This document shows, one piece after another, positions 1-6,833 of a stretch of DNA of 8,779 bases. This stretch comes from Candidatus Rokuibacteriota bacterium (GTDB taxonomy: Bacteria; Methylomirabilota; Methylomirabilia; Rokubacteriales; CSP1-6), in contig JACQCN010000405.1 of assembly GCA_016201575.1 (NCBI GenBank), positions 1 through 8,779 of the forward strand. Reading direction: 5' to 3'. Numbering within the stretch: the stretch's first letter is position 1; each line of letters starts with the position of its first letter. The position numbers and the translations under genes are program-made. The notes under the pieces were generated by a model. That model was not told where the DNA came from. It ran no database searches and worked only from the letters and a program-made list of their open reading frames with translations.

Positions 1-201
1 CACGAAGAGCCGGGCGCCGCGCGCGGGCAGCGCGCGCACGCGGGGATCGTCGAGCGCCCGGACGGCGTCGTCGATCAGGTAGAGGTAGCAGTCGGCGCCG
101 CGGTCGAGCGCGGCCTGCGCGAGGCCGACGGCGGTATCGAGATTGGGGTGCGCGGGCGGCGTGGACAGCATGAGCCCGAGCTTTTTCTTCGCGAGCTCCA
201 T
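1..201 (-). CDS. DsrE/TusD-family sulfur-relay-like protein, 3' part outside window
   Basis: The first 67 codons of a minus-strand gene are visible, from an ATG at 201 to the window edge, with no stop. The peptide begins MELAKKKLGLMLSTPP, then has a stretch with HPNLDTAVGLAQAALDRG and then DCYLYLIDDAVRALDDPR. The pattern is a beta strand, a helix whose start carries HPNLDT, and a second strand CYLYLIDDAV. It matches the alpha/beta fold of small DsrE/DsrF/TusD-like proteins, usually about 115-130 residues, so roughly half is missing. Family members relay persulfide sulfur or have unknown roles; the cysteine usually used for relay lies beyond the visible part. It is divergent from a cysteine desulfurase operon 43 bp away, which fits sulfur handling. 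No strong Shine-Dalgarno site precedes the ATG. The family call is from motif resemblance only. Confidence 0.68.
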   Translation of the reverse strand, partial: MELAKKKLGLMLSTPPAHPNLDTAVGLAQAALDRGADCYLYLIDDAVRALDDPRVRALPARGARLFV

Positions 202-244
202 CGCGGGGCGAGCGTAGCATTCTGAAGGTGAGGGGAGCAACCCG

Positions 245-1402
245 ATGACCCGGCGCGTGTACCTGGACCACAACGCCTCGACGCCCGTTCACCCCGAGGT
301 GATCGAGGCGATGCTGCCGTACCTCGGCGAGCGCTACGGCAACCCGTCGAGCATCCACGCCTTCGGGCAGGAGGCCCGGGACGGCCTGGAGACGGCGCGC
401 GAGCGGATCGCGCGCTTCCTGCGCGTGGGCAAGGACGAGATCGTCTTCACCTCGGGCGGGACGGAGTCCGACAACCTGGCCGTCAAGGGCGTGGCCGCCG
501 CCCGGGGAAGCGGGCACATCGTCACCTCGCGGATCGAGCACCACGCGGTCCTCCGGACGTGCCAGACCCTCGAGCGCCAGGGCTTCGCGGTGACCTACCT
601 GCCCGTGGACGAGCACGGCCTCGTCGATCCGGACGACGTGCGCCGGGCGATCCGCCCCGACACGATCCTCGTCACGGTCATGCACGCCAACAGCGAGGTC
701 GGGACCATCGAGCCGATCGAGGAGATCGGCCGCGTCGTCCGCGAGCGCGGGATCCCCTTCCACGTGGACGGCGTGCAGACCTTCGGGAAGGTCCCGGTCG
801 ACGTCGAGGGCTCCGGCATCGACCTGCTCTCCTTCTCGAGCCACAAGATCTACGGGCCCAAGGGCGTGGCGGGGCTCTACGTCCGCAAGGGCACGAAGAT
901 GGCGGCGATCCAGCACGGCGGCGAGCACGAGCGGCGCCGGCGCGCGGGCACCGAGAACGTCCCCGGGATCGTTGGTCTCGGCAAGGCCGTGGAGGTCCGC
1001 GGCCGCGAGATGACCGCCGAGGCGGCCCGCCTGACGGCGCTGCGCGACCGGCTGACCGAGGGCGTCCGCGCCCGCGTGCCCGAGGTTCGCGTGAACGGCC
1101 ATCCCGCGCGGCGGCTGCCGGGCACCGCCAACCTGGGCTTCCGCCACGTGGAGTCCGAGTCGATCGTCCTCGGCCTCGACCTCAAGGGCGTCGCGGTGTC
1201 GGCGGGCTCGGCCTGCACGTCGGGCAACGTCGAGCCCTCGCATGTGCTGGTGGCGATGGGCGTGCCGCTCGACTGGGCGATGGGCGCCGTCCGCTGCTCC
1301 CTCGGGCGGAGCACCACCGCCGAGGACGTCGACTACGTGATCGAGTGCGTGGAGCCGATCGTGCGGAAGCTTCGCGCGGCGTCGCCGGTGGCGGCGGTCT
1401 GA
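245..1402 (+). CDS. iscS: Cysteine desulfurase, NifS/IscS type
   Basis: A 385-residue class V aminotransferase-fold PLP enzyme that converts L-cysteine to L-alanine and leaves a persulfide on its catalytic cysteine for Fe-S cluster or thio-cofactor assembly. The N-terminus has the YLDHNASTP motif. The cofactor-stacking His is in EHHAV (about H99), the PLP ring contacts are in HVDGVQ (about D175 and Q178), and the Schiff-base Lys is K201 in SSHKIYGPKG. The GTENVPGIVG motif follows, and the mobile loop SAGSACTSG carries the catalytic Cys at about C324. Length and the EPSHVL segment after the Cys loop fit the NifS/IscS group rather than SufS. The ATG at 245 is supported by AGGGGAG at 231-237, 7 nt upstream. 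It is the first gene of an operon, ending 2 nt before the scaffold gene. The symbol could equally be nifS; all key residues are intact. Confidence 0.95.
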   Translation: MTRRVYLDHNASTPVHPEVIEAMLPYLGERYGNPSSIHAFGQEARDGLETARERIARFLRVGKDEIVFTSGGTESDNLAVKGVAAARGSGHIVTSRIEHHAVLRTCQTLERQGFAVTYLPVDEHGLVDPDDVRRAIRPDTILVTVMHANSEVGTIEPIEEIGRVVRERGIPFHVDGVQTFGKVPVDVEGSGIDLLSFSSHKIYGPKGVAGLYVRKGTKMAAIQHGGEHERRRRAGTENVPGIVGLGKAVEVRGREMTAEAARLTALRDRLTEGVRARVPEVRVNGHPARRLPGTANLGFRHVESESIVLGLDLKGVAVSAGSACTSGNVEPSHVLVAMGVPLDWAMGAVRCSLGRSTTAEDVDYVIECVEPIVRKLRAASPVAAV

Positions 1403-1404
1403 CC

Positions 1405-1776
1405 ATGCGCTACAGCCCGGCCCTGATCGACCACTTCCGCAACCCGCGCAACGCCGGGCTCATGCCGAGCCCGGACGCCACGGGCGAGAGCGAGTACGCG
1501 GGCTGCGGCGACCTGGCGCGGTTCTACCTCCGCGTGCGCGCCGGGCGCGCGGCGGACGTGCGCTTCCAGACCTACGGTTGCGGCCCGACTATCGCGGCGG
1601 CGAGCGCGGGCAGCGAGCTGGCCACGGGGCGCCGGGTGAAGGAGCTGATGGGCCTCGACCGCGACGCGGTGGAGGAGGCGCTGGGCGGCCTGCCGCCCGA
1701 CCGCAAGCACGCCGCCGACGTAGTAGCCGCCGCGATCCGGGCCGCCGCCCGCGACTGGGTGAGCCGCCATGTTTGA
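1405..1776 (+). CDS. iscU: IscU/NifU-like Fe-S cluster scaffold with one ligand Cys replaced
   Basis: A 123-residue protein of the IscU/NifU N-terminal family, on which [2Fe-2S] clusters are built from desulfurase-derived sulfur. It opens with [16 protein letters not shown], the family's N-terminal signature. The first ligand Cys is C34 in AGCGD with partner Asp D36, and the second is C59 in [13 protein letters not shown]. Where E. coli IscU has LPPVKIHCS, this protein has LPPDRKHAA. The ligand-region His is kept (H102) but the third conserved Cys is Ala at 103, and the HscA-recognition-like LPPVK reads LPPDR. The ATG at 1405 is 2 nt after the desulfurase stop, so translation is probably coupled, and the 3' end overlaps cysE by 8 nt. 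No hscA, hscB, fdx or iscA is visible. Family membership is firm; whether it assembles clusters like a standard IscU is uncertain. Confidence 0.9.
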   Translation: MRYSPALIDHFRNPRNAGLMPSPDATGESEYAGCGDLARFYLRVRAGRAADVRFQTYGCGPTIAAASAGSELATGRRVKELMGLDRDAVEEALGGLPPDRKHAADVVAAAIRAAARDWVSRHV

Positions 1777-2440
1777 GGCGCTCCGCCGCGACGTCCGCAC
1801 CGTGCTCGAGCGGGACCCCGCCGCCCGCTCCGCGCTCGAGGTGCTGCTCTGCTATCCCGGCGTCCACGCGCTCGCCTTCCACCGGCTGGCCCACCGCGTG
1901 TGGAACCGGGGCTGGACCACGCTCGCGCGGTTCATCTCCCACGTCGCGCGCTTCCTGACGGGGATCGAGATCCACCCCGCCGCGCGCCTGGGCCCGGGGC
2001 TCTTCATCGACCACGGCCTCGGCGTGGTGATCGGCGAGACCGCGGAGGTCGGCGAGAACGTCACGATCCTCCAGGGCGTCACGCTGGGCGGCACGAGCCT
2101 CAAGCGCGAGAAGCGGCACCCGACCCTCGGCGACAACGTGGTGGTCGGCGCCGGCGCGAAGATCATCGGCGCGTTCAAGATCGGCGACGGCAGCCGGATC
2201 GGCGCGGGCTCGGTGGTCGTCCGCGAAGTGCCGCCGAACTCGGTTGTCGTAGGCGTTCCCGGGCGCGTAACATACCGCGACGGCCAGAAGGTCGGCGGGA
2301 TCGACCTGAACCAGGTCGACCTGCCCGACCCGGTCGCCAAGGCCATCGATCAGCTCATGGACCGGATCCGGGCGCTCGAGGCGGAGGTGGAGTCGCTGCG
2401 GCGCGCGGTGGCGGTGAGCGACGTCGACGGTCCGGAGTGA
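1769..2440 (+). CDS. cysE: Serine O-acetyltransferase
   Basis: A 223-residue left-handed beta-helix acetyltransferase that makes O-acetyl-L-serine from L-serine and acetyl-CoA, the first committed step of cysteine synthesis. An N-terminal helical region (about 1-65, with [12 protein letters not shown]) precedes hexapeptide repeats from about residue 67 to 167 ([50 protein letters not shown]). Catalytic-site residues are D81-H82 in FIDHGLG and H117 in KRHPTLG. The short form, about 40-50 residues less than E. coli CysE at the N-terminus, resembles EpsC-type enzymes. A charged helix with coiled-coil character (about 189-214, [19 protein letters not shown]) replaces the usual short tail and may aid oligomerisation. 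The ATG at 1769 lies inside the scaffold gene (8-nt overlap). Placement beside the desulfurase suggests cysteine supply for Fe-S assembly, as in nif clusters carrying cysE. Confidence 0.94.
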   Translation: MFEALRRDVRTVLERDPAARSALEVLLCYPGVHALAFHRLAHRVWNRGWTTLARFISHVARFLTGIEIHPAARLGPGLFIDHGLGVVIGETAEVGENVTILQGVTLGGTSLKREKRHPTLGDNVVVGAGAKIIGAFKIGDGSRIGAGSVVVREVPPNSVVVGVPGRVTYRDGQKVGGIDLNQVDLPDPVAKAIDQLMDRIRALEAEVESLRRAVAVSDVDGPE

Positions 2441-2445
2441 ACTGA

Positions 2446-2453
2446 AAAGGAGG
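2446..2453 (+). promoter_or_regulatory. Strong Shine-Dalgarno site choosing a GTG start
   Basis: AAAGGAGG in the 24-bp gap between cysE and the small HTH gene is the best ribosome binding site in the left operon. It is 11 nt from the GTG at 2465 but 29 nt from the internal ATG at 2483, so the GTG is the likelier start. Confidence 0.6.
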
Positions 2454-2464
2454 ACCGGGCAAGG

Positions 2465-2647
2465 GTGCTTCCCAAGGACGCGATGACCGTGAAGGAGGCG
2501 TCGACGTACCTCGCCATGGACGAGGCGACGGTGACGCGCATGGCGATGGAGCGGCGCATCCCCTCGATCGAGGTCGAGGGCGCCTGGGTGTTCTCGAAGA
2601 AGTCCATCGACAAGTGGCGCCGGCAGCAGGAGAGGCGCAAGGCCTGA
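2465..2647 (+). CDS. Small excisionase-type helix-turn-helix DNA-binding protein
   Basis: A 60-residue protein with a GTG start; an ATG at 2483 would give 54 residues. The core MTVKEASTYLAMDEATVTRM is a helix-turn-helix of the MerR/excisionase-like HTH_17 type. It is followed by ERRIPSIEVEGAWVFSKKSI, the beta-hairpin wing, and a basic tail DKWRRQQERRKA. Nearly the whole protein is the domain, with no effector or catalytic region. Such proteins occur as phage or integrative-element excisionases and as small chromosomal regulators. No integrase or attachment site is visible, and it lies 24 bp downstream of cysE on the same strand, so a small regulator co-transcribed with the sulfur operon is plausible. 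Target and role are unknown. No terminator-like hairpin with a T-run follows. Confidence 0.82.
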   Translation: MLPKDAMTVKEASTYLAMDEATVTRMAMERRIPSIEVEGAWVFSKKSIDKWRRQQERRKA

Positions 2648-2655
2648 GCCGATCG

Positions 2656-2992
2656 CCCGCGCGCCCTCCTCCCCGTCCGCACGAGCGCCGGGATTCCCGA
2701 CACCGGCGACGTCGCGATGGCTCCGAGCACCTTCGCGTCATCGATGGTGTCGTACGCGTGAACCAGGCGGTTCCGCAGGCCCGCTGAGGGCGCGAGGGAG
2801 TCCTCTGGAACCTCGCGGCCGAGCTCGGCGATCAGGTGCGCGTTGATGTCGAGGGCTCCCTCGATCGCTTCCTGGGGCAGCCGCTCGGCGGCCTTGCGCT
2901 CGTACAGGCGGGCTCGATACTCGTCCGCCCGCAGGCGGGCACGGGACGTGCTGGGCGACGGCGAGTACGGCAAGGCAGCGCTTGGGGCTCAC
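2656..2992 (-). pseudogene. Decayed HepT-like (DUF86) toxin gene
   Basis: Minus-strand conceptual translation from about 2928 down to 2700 reads ADEYRARLYERKAAERL, then IEGALDINAHLIAELG, then SLAPSAGLRNRLVHAYDTID. These are characteristic blocks of HepT, the HEPN-domain RNase toxin of HepT/MntA systems, including the RX4HXY active-site motif (RNRLVHAY). Three signs of decay are seen. The likely GTG start at 2992 is in a different frame from the conserved part, implying a frameshift near 2930-2945. The linker between LIAELGREVPED and SLAPSAG (junction near 2800) lacks roughly 20-30 residues normally present between these helices. The C-terminus after about 2715 drifts into low-quality sequence with no stop before it crosses the convergent HTH gene. 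No MntA nucleotidyltransferase motif (GSxARG, DxD) occurs in the 128 bp between its start and livF, which hold nothing I can identify. Boundaries are approximate. Confidence 0.6.
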
Positions 2993-3120
2993 CCTGACGC
3001 TCCGACTTCATGGCCAGTCGATCGAGCCACCCATCTTACCAGCGCCGCGCCGTGTAGCGTACCGATGATGCTGAAGCGCTCGATTGCTGATAGGCTCCCA
3101 TCCTCGGTTCGGGCCGCGCC

Positions 3121-3834
3121 TCAAGCAACCTCCAGCCAGTCGCGCCGGATATCAGGCGAATTGCGCAGCAAGGCCGGCGTCCCTTCGAACACGATCTGCC
3201 CATGGCCCATGACGTACACGCGCTCGGCGACCCGCAGCGCGATGGTGAGCTTCTGTTCGACGAGCAGCACCGCGACCCCCTGACGGCAGATGTCGCGAAT
3301 CACCTCGGTGACCACCTCGACGATCTTCGGCGCCAAACCTTCGGTCGGCTCGTCCACCAGGAGTACCCGCGGATTGCCGAGCAGCGAGCGGCAAATAGTC
3401 AGCATCTGCTGCTCGCCGCCCGAGAGCATGCCGGCCAGGGTGGTGCGGCGCTCCCGGAGCAGCGGGAAGTAGCCGTACATCTGCTCCGGCGTCCACACCG
3501 GAGCCCCGCGGCGTGGCGCCTGCATGCCGATGCGCATGTTCTCGTCGACAGTCAGGTTTGCGAAGATCTCGCGCTCCTCGGGCACGTAGGCAAGCCCGGC
3601 GCGCGCGATCCGGAACGCGAGCTCACCCGCGAGGTCGACCCCGTCCAGTCGCACCGCGCCCGCGGTCGGTCGGACCAGGCCCATGATCGTCTTCAGCGTC
3701 GTCGAGCGGCCGGAGCCGTTCCGGCCGAGCAGGCTGACGATCTCGCCCGCGCGGATCGCGAGGTGCACGCCGTGCAGGATGTGACTCTTGTCGTAATGGG
3801 CGTGCAGCCCCTCGACCTCGAGCAGCGCGGTCAT
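3121..3834 (-). CDS. livF: Branched-chain amino acid type (HAAT) ABC transporter ATPase LivF
   Basis: A 237-residue cytoplasmic ATPase that, with LivG, powers the LivH/LivM permease. It starts MTALLEVEGLHAHYDKSHIL, typical of LivF. In order it shows a Walker A-like GRNGSGRST (37-45), the Q-loop region in YVPEEREIF with Glu at the usual Gln position (about E86-E88), the signature LSGGEQQ (137-143), Walker B VLLVDEPTEGL (157-167), and the switch region LLVEQ (190-194), where LivF proteins commonly lack the His. The invariant Walker A Lys is Arg at residue 43 (codon CGC), the most notable departure. The ATG at 3834 overlaps the livG stop (ATGA), and this start gives normal length; a longer in-frame ORF upstream is only read-through of livG antisense-frame sequence. 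It is the last gene of the operon. No clear rho-independent terminator follows. Confidence 0.93.
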   Translation of the reverse strand: MTALLEVEGLHAHYDKSHILHGVHLAIRAGEIVSLLGRNGSGRSTTLKTIMGLVRPTAGAVRLDGVDLAGELAFRIARAGLAYVPEEREIFANLTVDENMRIGMQAPRRGAPVWTPEQMYGYFPLLRERRTTLAGMLSGGEQQMLTICRSLLGNPRVLLVDEPTEGLAPKIVEVVTEVIRDICRQGVAVLLVEQKLTIALRVAERVYVMGHGQIVFEGTPALLRNSPDIRRDWLEVA

Positions 3835-4601
3835 GTGGCGACCTCCTCGCCCAGATAGGCTTCCTGCACCTTGGGGTTGACGCGCACGGCCTCGGGCTCG
3901 CCGCTGGCGATGATCTCCCCGTAGACCAGCACCGAGATCTGGTCGCACAGGGTGAACACCACGCTCATGTCGTGCTCGACGACGAGCAGCGTCTTGCCCT
4001 CCGTCACCGCGCGGATCAGCGCCACGGTGTAGGCGGACTCTTCGCGCGACATGCCGGCGGTCGGCTCGTCGAGCAGCAGGACCTCCGGGTTCGTGGCGAG
4101 CGCCATGCCGATCTCCAGGGCGCGCTGCTCGGAGTAGGCGAGGGCGCCGGCGGGATCGTCGCGACGGCGCGTGAGGCGCAGCTTCTCCAGGTACTCGTCC
4201 ACCTCGGCCGCGACCTGGGCGAGGGCGCGCACCGGGCGGAAGAGGCTGAAGCGAAGGCCGTGCCGCCCCATCACCGAGATCCGCAGGTTCTCGGCCACGC
4301 TCATGCGCGGGAACAGGCTGGTGATCTGGAACGAGCGCGACAAGCCCCGACGATTGATCGCGTACGGCGTGAGCCCCGCGATCGGCTGTCCGTTGAGCAG
4401 GATCTGGCCCGCGCTCGGCACGTAGTGCCCGGAGATCAAGTTGAACAGGGTCGATTTGCCCGCCCCGTTGGGGCCGATCAGGGCATGACGCTGGCCGCGC
4501 TTCACCGCGAGGTTGACGCCGCGGATGATCGGCGTCCCGCCGAACGACTTGTGCACGTCGCGCAGCTCCAGGACCGGCGCCGCGGTGGCGGGGGGGCTCA
4601 T
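3831..4601 (-). CDS. livG: Branched-chain amino acid type (HAAT) ABC transporter ATPase LivG
   Basis: A 256-residue ATP-binding subunit, the partner of LivF. It begins MSPPATAAPVLELRDVHKSF, then Walker A GPNGAGKST (43-51), here canonical with Lys at 49. The Q-loop region is LSRSFQITSLFP (87-98). LivG-specific inserts follow (FRPVRALAQVAAEVDEYL). The signature is LAYSEQRALEIGMAL (155-169), Walker B is EVLLLDEPTAGM (173-184), and the switch is VVEHDM with His at 210. The signature differs from the common LivG LSYGEQR by Ser to Ala and Gly to Ser. The C-terminal tail VQEAYLGEE is the usual LivG ending. The ATG at 4601 overlaps the livM stop (ATGA), and the stop overlaps the livF start, so translation is coupled on both sides. 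With one canonical Walker A in LivG and an altered one in LivF, the pair may be functionally asymmetric (inference). Confidence 0.94.
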   Translation of the reverse strand: MSPPATAAPVLELRDVHKSFGGTPIIRGVNLAVKRGQRHALIGPNGAGKSTLFNLISGHYVPSAGQILLNGQPIAGLTPYAINRRGLSRSFQITSLFPRMSVAENLRISVMGRHGLRFSLFRPVRALAQVAAEVDEYLEKLRLTRRRDDPAGALAYSEQRALEIGMALATNPEVLLLDEPTAGMSREESAYTVALIRAVTEGKTLLVVEHDMSVVFTLCDQISVLVYGEIIASGEPEAVRVNPKVQEAYLGEEVAT

Positions 4602-5857
4602 GCCGCGCTCTCGCCGACCGCCCGGCTCCACCCGTGGCGGGTCAGGCGCCTGGCGACGGGCAGCAGGGCGGCGCCGGCGAGGATCGACACCAGCGGAATG
4701 GCCCAGGTCCAGGGCGACAGCGGATGGAACTGTCGGCCGAAGAGGCTGTAGGGCACCAGGGCGCCACCGTTGGCGCGGCGCAGGACGGCGTAGGCATCCG
4801 ACAGCACGACGTGGACGCTCTCGACGGTGAAGACGACGCCGACCAGCAGCAGCACCCCGACGACGAGGCACACCAGGTAGGGCAGGGTCAGGTGCTTGAA
4901 GGCGCTCGCCCGCAGCCGGTGCGCGTGGACGGAGATCAAGCCGCCAATGCCGTCGGGCACGAAGAGCATCACGATCACGAAGACGAGGCCCTGGTACAGG
5001 AGCCAGGAGCGCGTCAGGTCGGAGGTCACGCGGGCGAAGAACGTCATAATGGCGGCGCCGAGGGCCGGGCCGAAGAAGGTGCCGGCGCCGCCGATGAAGG
5101 TCTGCAGGACCACGTTGGCGGAGGCCTGGGCGCTGAAGATGGTGTAGTTGGTCGCCTCGTTGGCGATGGCCAGCAGGGCGCCGGCCACGCCGGTGAACAT
5201 GGTGGAGATGGCGAAGATCAGCGTCTTGGCGCCATGCGTGTTGAAGCCGAGAAAGCGCACGCGGTGCTCGTTGTCGCGCACGGCGAGGGCGAGGCGCCCC
5301 ATCGGCGTTCGGGTGAACGCCCAGAGGCACCAGGTGGAGCCGGCGACCCAGGCCAGGGTCAGGTAGTAGACGCCCCTGTCGCTGGCGAAGTCGATGGACC
5401 ACGAGTTCATCCGCATGGTGGAGATGCCGGCCTCGCCGCCGAAGACCGAGTTCCACGTCGGCGCCAGCGTGAGGAGCAGCTCGGCCAGGGCGAGGGTCAC
5501 CATGGCGAAGTAGACGCCGGTACGCTGCGTGGCTAGCCATCCGAAGGCGAGGCCGCAGAGGAGGCCGGCGGCAGCGCCGGCCAGCGGCAGGAGCGGGGTG
5601 GGCCAGGCGACAAGGCTCCGCTCCACGGCCTTCATCAGGTGCAGCGTGGCGAAGGCGCCGAGGCCGTAGTAGGCGGAGTGGCCGAAGGACAGCATGCCGG
5701 CCTGGCCCATGGCCAGGCTGAACGAGAGCGCGAACAGCCCCGCGATCATCATCTTGATCACGGCGTTGACCAGGTTGGGCGTGAGCAGCAGCGGCAGCAC
5801 GAGCAGGACCCCGCCGAAGGCGGGCAGCAGGCCGAGCCGTCGAGCCCTGCTGCTCAC
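4598..5857 (-). CDS. livM: HAAT ABC transporter permease LivM with extended C-terminus
   Basis: A 419-residue inner-membrane permease subunit. Hydrophobic segments lie at about 12-30, 32-54, 66-76, 88-110, 114-133, 163-182, 211-235, 245-275 and 284-301. The family signatures are present: GQAGMLSFGHSAYYGLGAF (51-69), the cytoplasmic coupling segment TPMGRLALAVRDNEHRVRFLG (184-204), and FIGGAGTFFGPALGAAI (254-270). The usual LivM end, near VPDGIGGL (300-307), is followed here by about 110 more residues. These include a basic stretch HAHRLRASAFKH, a hydrophobic segment at about 325-345, a polar loop (346-382) and another hydrophobic segment at about 385-401. Typical LivM proteins are about 300-350 residues. 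The start is a GTG at 5857, overlapping the livH stop as GTGA; no better ATG with a Shine-Dalgarno site is apparent. Family identity is firm; the role of the extension is unknown. Confidence 0.93.
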   Translation of the reverse strand: MSSRARRLGLLPAFGGVLLVLPLLLTPNLVNAVIKMMIAGLFALSFSLAMGQAGMLSFGHSAYYGLGAFATLHLMKAVERSLVAWPTPLLPLAGAAAGLLCGLAFGWLATQRTGVYFAMVTLALAELLLTLAPTWNSVFGGEAGISTMRMNSWSIDFASDRGVYYLTLAWVAGSTWCLWAFTRTPMGRLALAVRDNEHRVRFLGFNTHGAKTLIFAISTMFTGVAGALLAIANEATNYTIFSAQASANVVLQTFIGGAGTFFGPALGAAIMTFFARVTSDLTRSWLLYQGLVFVIVMLFVPDGIGGLISVHAHRLRASAFKHLTLPYLVCLVVGVLLLVGVVFTVESVHVVLSDAYAVLRRANGGALVPYSLFGRQFHPLSPWTWAIPLVSILAGAALLPVARRLTRHGWSRAVGESAA

Positions 5858-6795
5858 TGGCGGTCTCCGAACAGGCCCGCGGGACGGATCAGCAGCACGA
5901 GGAGCATGAGCAGAAAGGGCATGCTGGCCGCCACCGTGGAGAGCTGTAGGGTCAGGAGGCCGCCCACCTCACGCGCCCAGCCCCCGAGGCCGACCAGAGC
6001 GAGCAGGTCAGAGAGCGACCAGTTTAGGCCGACCGAAAATGAGATGAAGAGGCCGATCATCAGCGAGGCGACCAGCGCGCCCTCCAGCGAGCCGAGCCCG
6101 CCCACCACGACCACCACGAACACCAGCGTGCCGAAATCGACTGCCATGTTCGGGCCGGTGGGGAAGAAGGCCCCGGCCACGGCACCGGCCAGCCCGGCCA
6201 GGGCCGCGCCGCCGGCGAACACGCCCATGAAGACCACGGGCAGGTTGTGGCCGAGCGCCTCCACCATGACGGGTTTCAGGGTCGCCGCGCGCACGACGAT
6301 GCCGACGCGGGTGCGCGTGAGCAGCACGTAGAGCGCGGCGAACATGGCCAGGGCTACGATGCCCATGAACAGACGATAGAACGGGTAGTTCGTCTCGTAG
6401 AGCGTGAACGCCGCGAACTTCATGTACGCCGGCATGGCGTAGTTCACGGGGAAGTCGCCGTAGCAGAGCTTGATCAGCTCCTCGATGATGAAGGCGAGGC
6501 CGAAGGTCAGCAGCAGCTCGTGCGTGTGCCCGTACTTGTGCACGCGACGCAGCATGTAGCGCTCGACCAGTACGCCGCAGCCGCCGACGATCAGCGGGGC
6601 GGCGATGAGCCCGGCCCAGAAGCCGACGGTGCGGGTGAGGGTGAAGCCGACGTAGGCGCCCAGCATGTAGAACCAGGCGTGGGCGAAGTTGAGCACGCCC
6701 ATCATGCCGAAGATCAGGGTGAGCCCGGCGGACACCATGAACAGGAGGAGCCCGTGCACGACGCCGTTCAGGACCGAGACGATCAGGAATTCCAC
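5854..6795 (-). CDS. livH: HAAT ABC transporter permease LivH
   Basis: A 313-residue inner-membrane permease that pairs with LivM to form the translocation path for branched-chain amino acids or related substrates. It opens with LNGVVHGLLLFMVSAGLTLI and GMMGVLNFAHAWFYMLGAY (30-48), the hallmark LivH N-terminus. Eight or so hydrophobic segments follow. The coupling segment is TRTRVGIVVRAATLKPVMVEALG (160-182), and FVVVVVGGLGSLEGALVASLMIGL (226-249) is the conserved late segment. The end is LLIRPAGLFGDRQ, as in most LivH. Residues about 255-290 form a slightly long, partly polar insert before the last membrane segment. The GTG start at 6795 has GGAG 8 nt upstream on the minus strand and places the first membrane segment correctly. 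It lies 108 bp after the binding-protein gene and overlaps livM by 4 nt. Confidence 0.94.
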   Translation of the reverse strand: MEFLIVSVLNGVVHGLLLFMVSAGLTLIFGMMGVLNFAHAWFYMLGAYVGFTLTRTVGFWAGLIAAPLIVGGCGVLVERYMLRRVHKYGHTHELLLTFGLAFIIEELIKLCYGDFPVNYAMPAYMKFAAFTLYETNYPFYRLFMGIVALAMFAALYVLLTRTRVGIVVRAATLKPVMVEALGHNLPVVFMGVFAGGAALAGLAGAVAGAFFPTGPNMAVDFGTLVFVVVVVGGLGSLEGALVASLMIGLFISFSVGLNWSLSDLLALVGLGGWAREVGGLLTLQLSTVAASMPFLLMLLVLLIRPAGLFGDRQ

Positions 6796-6833
6796 GCCAG
6801 GCGCTCCGCGAGACGAGATGGTGAGAGCAGGAT

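Noticed and set aside
202..244. Promoter elements between the divergent DsrE-like gene and the desulfurase
   Set aside because: Only weak matches were seen (for example TAGCAT at 215-220 without a -35 partner), not enough to call a promoter.
559..1404. An upstream in-frame extension of the scaffold gene overlapping the desulfurase
   Set aside because: The translation is an Arg/Pro/Gly string in the shifted frame of the desulfurase. IscU homology begins exactly at the ATG at 1405.
2993..3120. A short minus-strand open frame ending in TGA that overlaps the hepT-like GTG, possibly the tail of an antitoxin
   Set aside because: It starts only after the livF stop, is about 40 codons, and shows no nucleotidyltransferase motif. 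The overlap may be chance.
4634..5536. A 300-codon plus-strand open frame antisense to livM
   Set aside because: Low-complexity Gly/Ala/Glu/Asp/His product lying wholly within the well-supported livM gene; an antisense codon-bias artefact.
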